The position numbers were made by a program, and so were the translations under genes. 64,000 bases of DNA from Helianthus annuus (taxonomy: Eukaryota; Streptophyta; Magnoliopsida; Asterales; Asteraceae). The stretch is from NCBI RefSeq assembly GCF_002127325.2, contig NC_035447.2, positions 29,509,249-29,573,248 of the forward strand, given 5' to 3'. Positions 62,860-64,000 of this stretch are shown here, in pieces (positions within the stretch are counted from its first letter, which is position 1; every line of letters begins with the position of its first letter). The notes beneath the pieces are model-generated. The model had not been told where the DNA came from, did no database searches, and worked only from the letters and a program-made list of their open reading frames with translations.

Positions 62860-64000
62860 GAATAGGTATCCCTTGCCCAGAATCGACGATCTGTTCGATC
62901 AGTTGCAAGGAGCAAGCTACTTTTCCAAGATTGACCTAAGGTCAGGCTACCATCAATTGAGGGTCAAGGACGAAGATGTACACAAGACTGCATTTAGGAC
63001 TCGTTATGGTCATTTCGAGTTCCTAGTGATGCCTTTTGGGCTCACTAATGCACCTGCCGCATTCATGGATCTCATGAATCGCGTTTGTAAGCCCTATTTG
63101 GATAAGTTTGTCATTGTCTTCATCGATGACATCGTCATATACTCGAAGAGTCAAGCTGACCACGAGAAGCATCTTCGAAGTATTCTTAAATTGCTTCATC
63201 AAGAAAAGCTTTATGCCAAATTCTCTAAATGTGAATTTTGGCTACGAGAAGTCCAATTCCTTGGACATGTAGTCAGTGAGCGTGGTATCCAAGTGGATCC
63301 CGCCAAGGTTGAAGCCGTCATGAATTGGCAGGAGCTGAAGACGCCTACGGAGATTCGCAGCTTCTTAGGGCTAGCGGGATACTACAGGCGCTTCATCGAA
63401 AATTTCTCAAGAATTGCAGCACCCCTAACTTTGCTGACTCGCAAGAATAGCAAGTTTAATTGGGGCCCTAGGCAGCAAGAAGCTTTTGATATACTTAAGC
63501 AGAAGCTGAGCAATGCACATGTGTTGACATTGCCGGACGGAATGGAAGAATTTGTAGTATACTGCGATGCATCACACACCAGGATGGGATATGTGCTTAT
63601 GCAGAAAGGCAAGGTCATTGCCTATGCTTCGCGTCAGTTGAAAGTGCATGAAAAGAATTACACCACCCATGACTTGGAGTTGGGTGCCGTTGTATTTGCA
63701 CTAAATCTATGGAGGCATTATTTGTATGGCATTAAATTTGTGATCTATTCTGATCACAAAAGCCTTCAGCACCTATTCAATCAGAAGGATTTGAATATGA
63801 GGCAGCGACGTTGGATGGAAACTCTAAACGATTATGACTGTGAAATAAGATACCATCCAGGCAAGGCCAACGTGGTCGCAGATGCCTTGAGCAGAAAAGA
63901 AAGAGTGAAACCAATAAGGATCAATGCCAAGAGCATTGAAATCAAGAACAGTCTGAATGAACGATTGTTAGCTGCACAGAAGGAAGTTGTGTCAGAAACT
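62860..64000 (+). pseudogene. pol: Element G RT (rest) and RNase H, open to window edge
   Basis: Open from the S3 duplication to base 64000 (about 380 codons). [48 protein letters not shown] and the catalytic [11 protein letters not shown] (second Asp pair). Then [15 protein letters not shown] and the connection domain ([16 protein letters not shown]). Ty3-type RNase [39 protein letters not shown] and [11 protein letters not shown], ending with ADALSRKER. No stop or frameshift is seen here. It is listed as part of a broken gene because of the upstream stops and S3. Confidence 0.9.

Larger units (their letters stand above)
58607..64000 (+). mobile_element. Element G: Tekay-like Ty3/gypsy retrotransposon, partial
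   Basis: LTR-like sequence with a TATA box (58607 to about 59035), a leader, then gag-protease-RT-RNase H on the plus strand to the window edge. RT text ([38 protein letters not shown]) is typical of Tekay/Del chromoviruses, but integrase and chromodomain lie outside. The 5' end of the LTR is missing; the D/G junction has a repeated GGGAACGC on both sides (58593-58600, 58606-58613). gag has a frameshift and a stop, protease/RT a stop, and S3 splits RT. Confidence 0.8.

Overview
This window is plant nuclear DNA, most likely from a eudicot and probably Asteraceae. That family guess rests on remembered resemblance of the LTR ends, not on a search. I see no intact host gene, tRNA, rRNA or prokaryotic feature. 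Almost every base belongs to transposable elements inserted into one another, and most boundaries were set from TG...CA ends, target-site duplications (TSDs), primer binding sites (PBS) and polypurine tracts (PPT) read directly from the sequence.

Layout. 1-2010: the N-terminal part of a probable Mutator-like transposase gene, a 44-bp LTR scrap and a broken Ty1/copia pol fragment. 2011 to 58606: a large non-coding LTR element ('D', LARD-like, LTRs about 3 kb) that hosts nearly everything else. In D's internal region are a 5.96-kb solo LTR ('S1', 5946-11906, TSD AGTAG), a copia-type gag-only element ('C1', 12207-40059) and a Helitron (40719-50845). C1 contains a degraded Ty3/gypsy Tat-lineage element on the minus strand ('A', 14917-38939). 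A contains a solo LTR ('S2', 15482-18123, TSD GAAGA) and a younger Tat element on the plus strand ('B', 20787-31418, TSD AATAT). The Helitron contains a very young non-autonomous LTR element ('E', 41197-49665, TSD ATATA). D's 3' LTR (from 51691) is split by a 5'-truncated copia element ('F', 52583-57319). It is then joined at 58606 to a Tekay-like Ty3/gypsy element ('G') that runs off the window and carries a solo LTR inside its reverse transcriptase ('S3', 61606-62854, TSD ATAAA).

Most notable. (1) Tat elements A and B both carry, between pol and the 3' LTR, an antisense gene with four exons, short GT-AG introns of about 80-90 bp, matching phases, and a first exon of exactly 568 nt in both. 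A shared 12-mer lies about 227 bp upstream of the start codon. (2) In both elements gag-pro and pol are in the same frame, separated only by a UAG in the context UAG CAA UUA, the tobamovirus-type readthrough signal. (3) Both elements are saturated with the pentamer AGGAT/ATCCT in coding and non-coding DNA alike. (4) E's LTR contains three stacked copies of the PPT/LTR-edge module, as if the LTR had grown outward. (5) S1 carries five tandem promoter units, each with a TATA box.

B and E are the youngest insertions: 3 differences by eye in 714 bp for B, and 2 substitutions plus one poly-C length change in 2.77 kb for E. Neither looks fully self-sufficient. B has lost the catalytic Asp of its protease and has a stop in gag; E has no pol. 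C1, D and E are all non-autonomous, so the locus is largely a record of elements mobilised by others.
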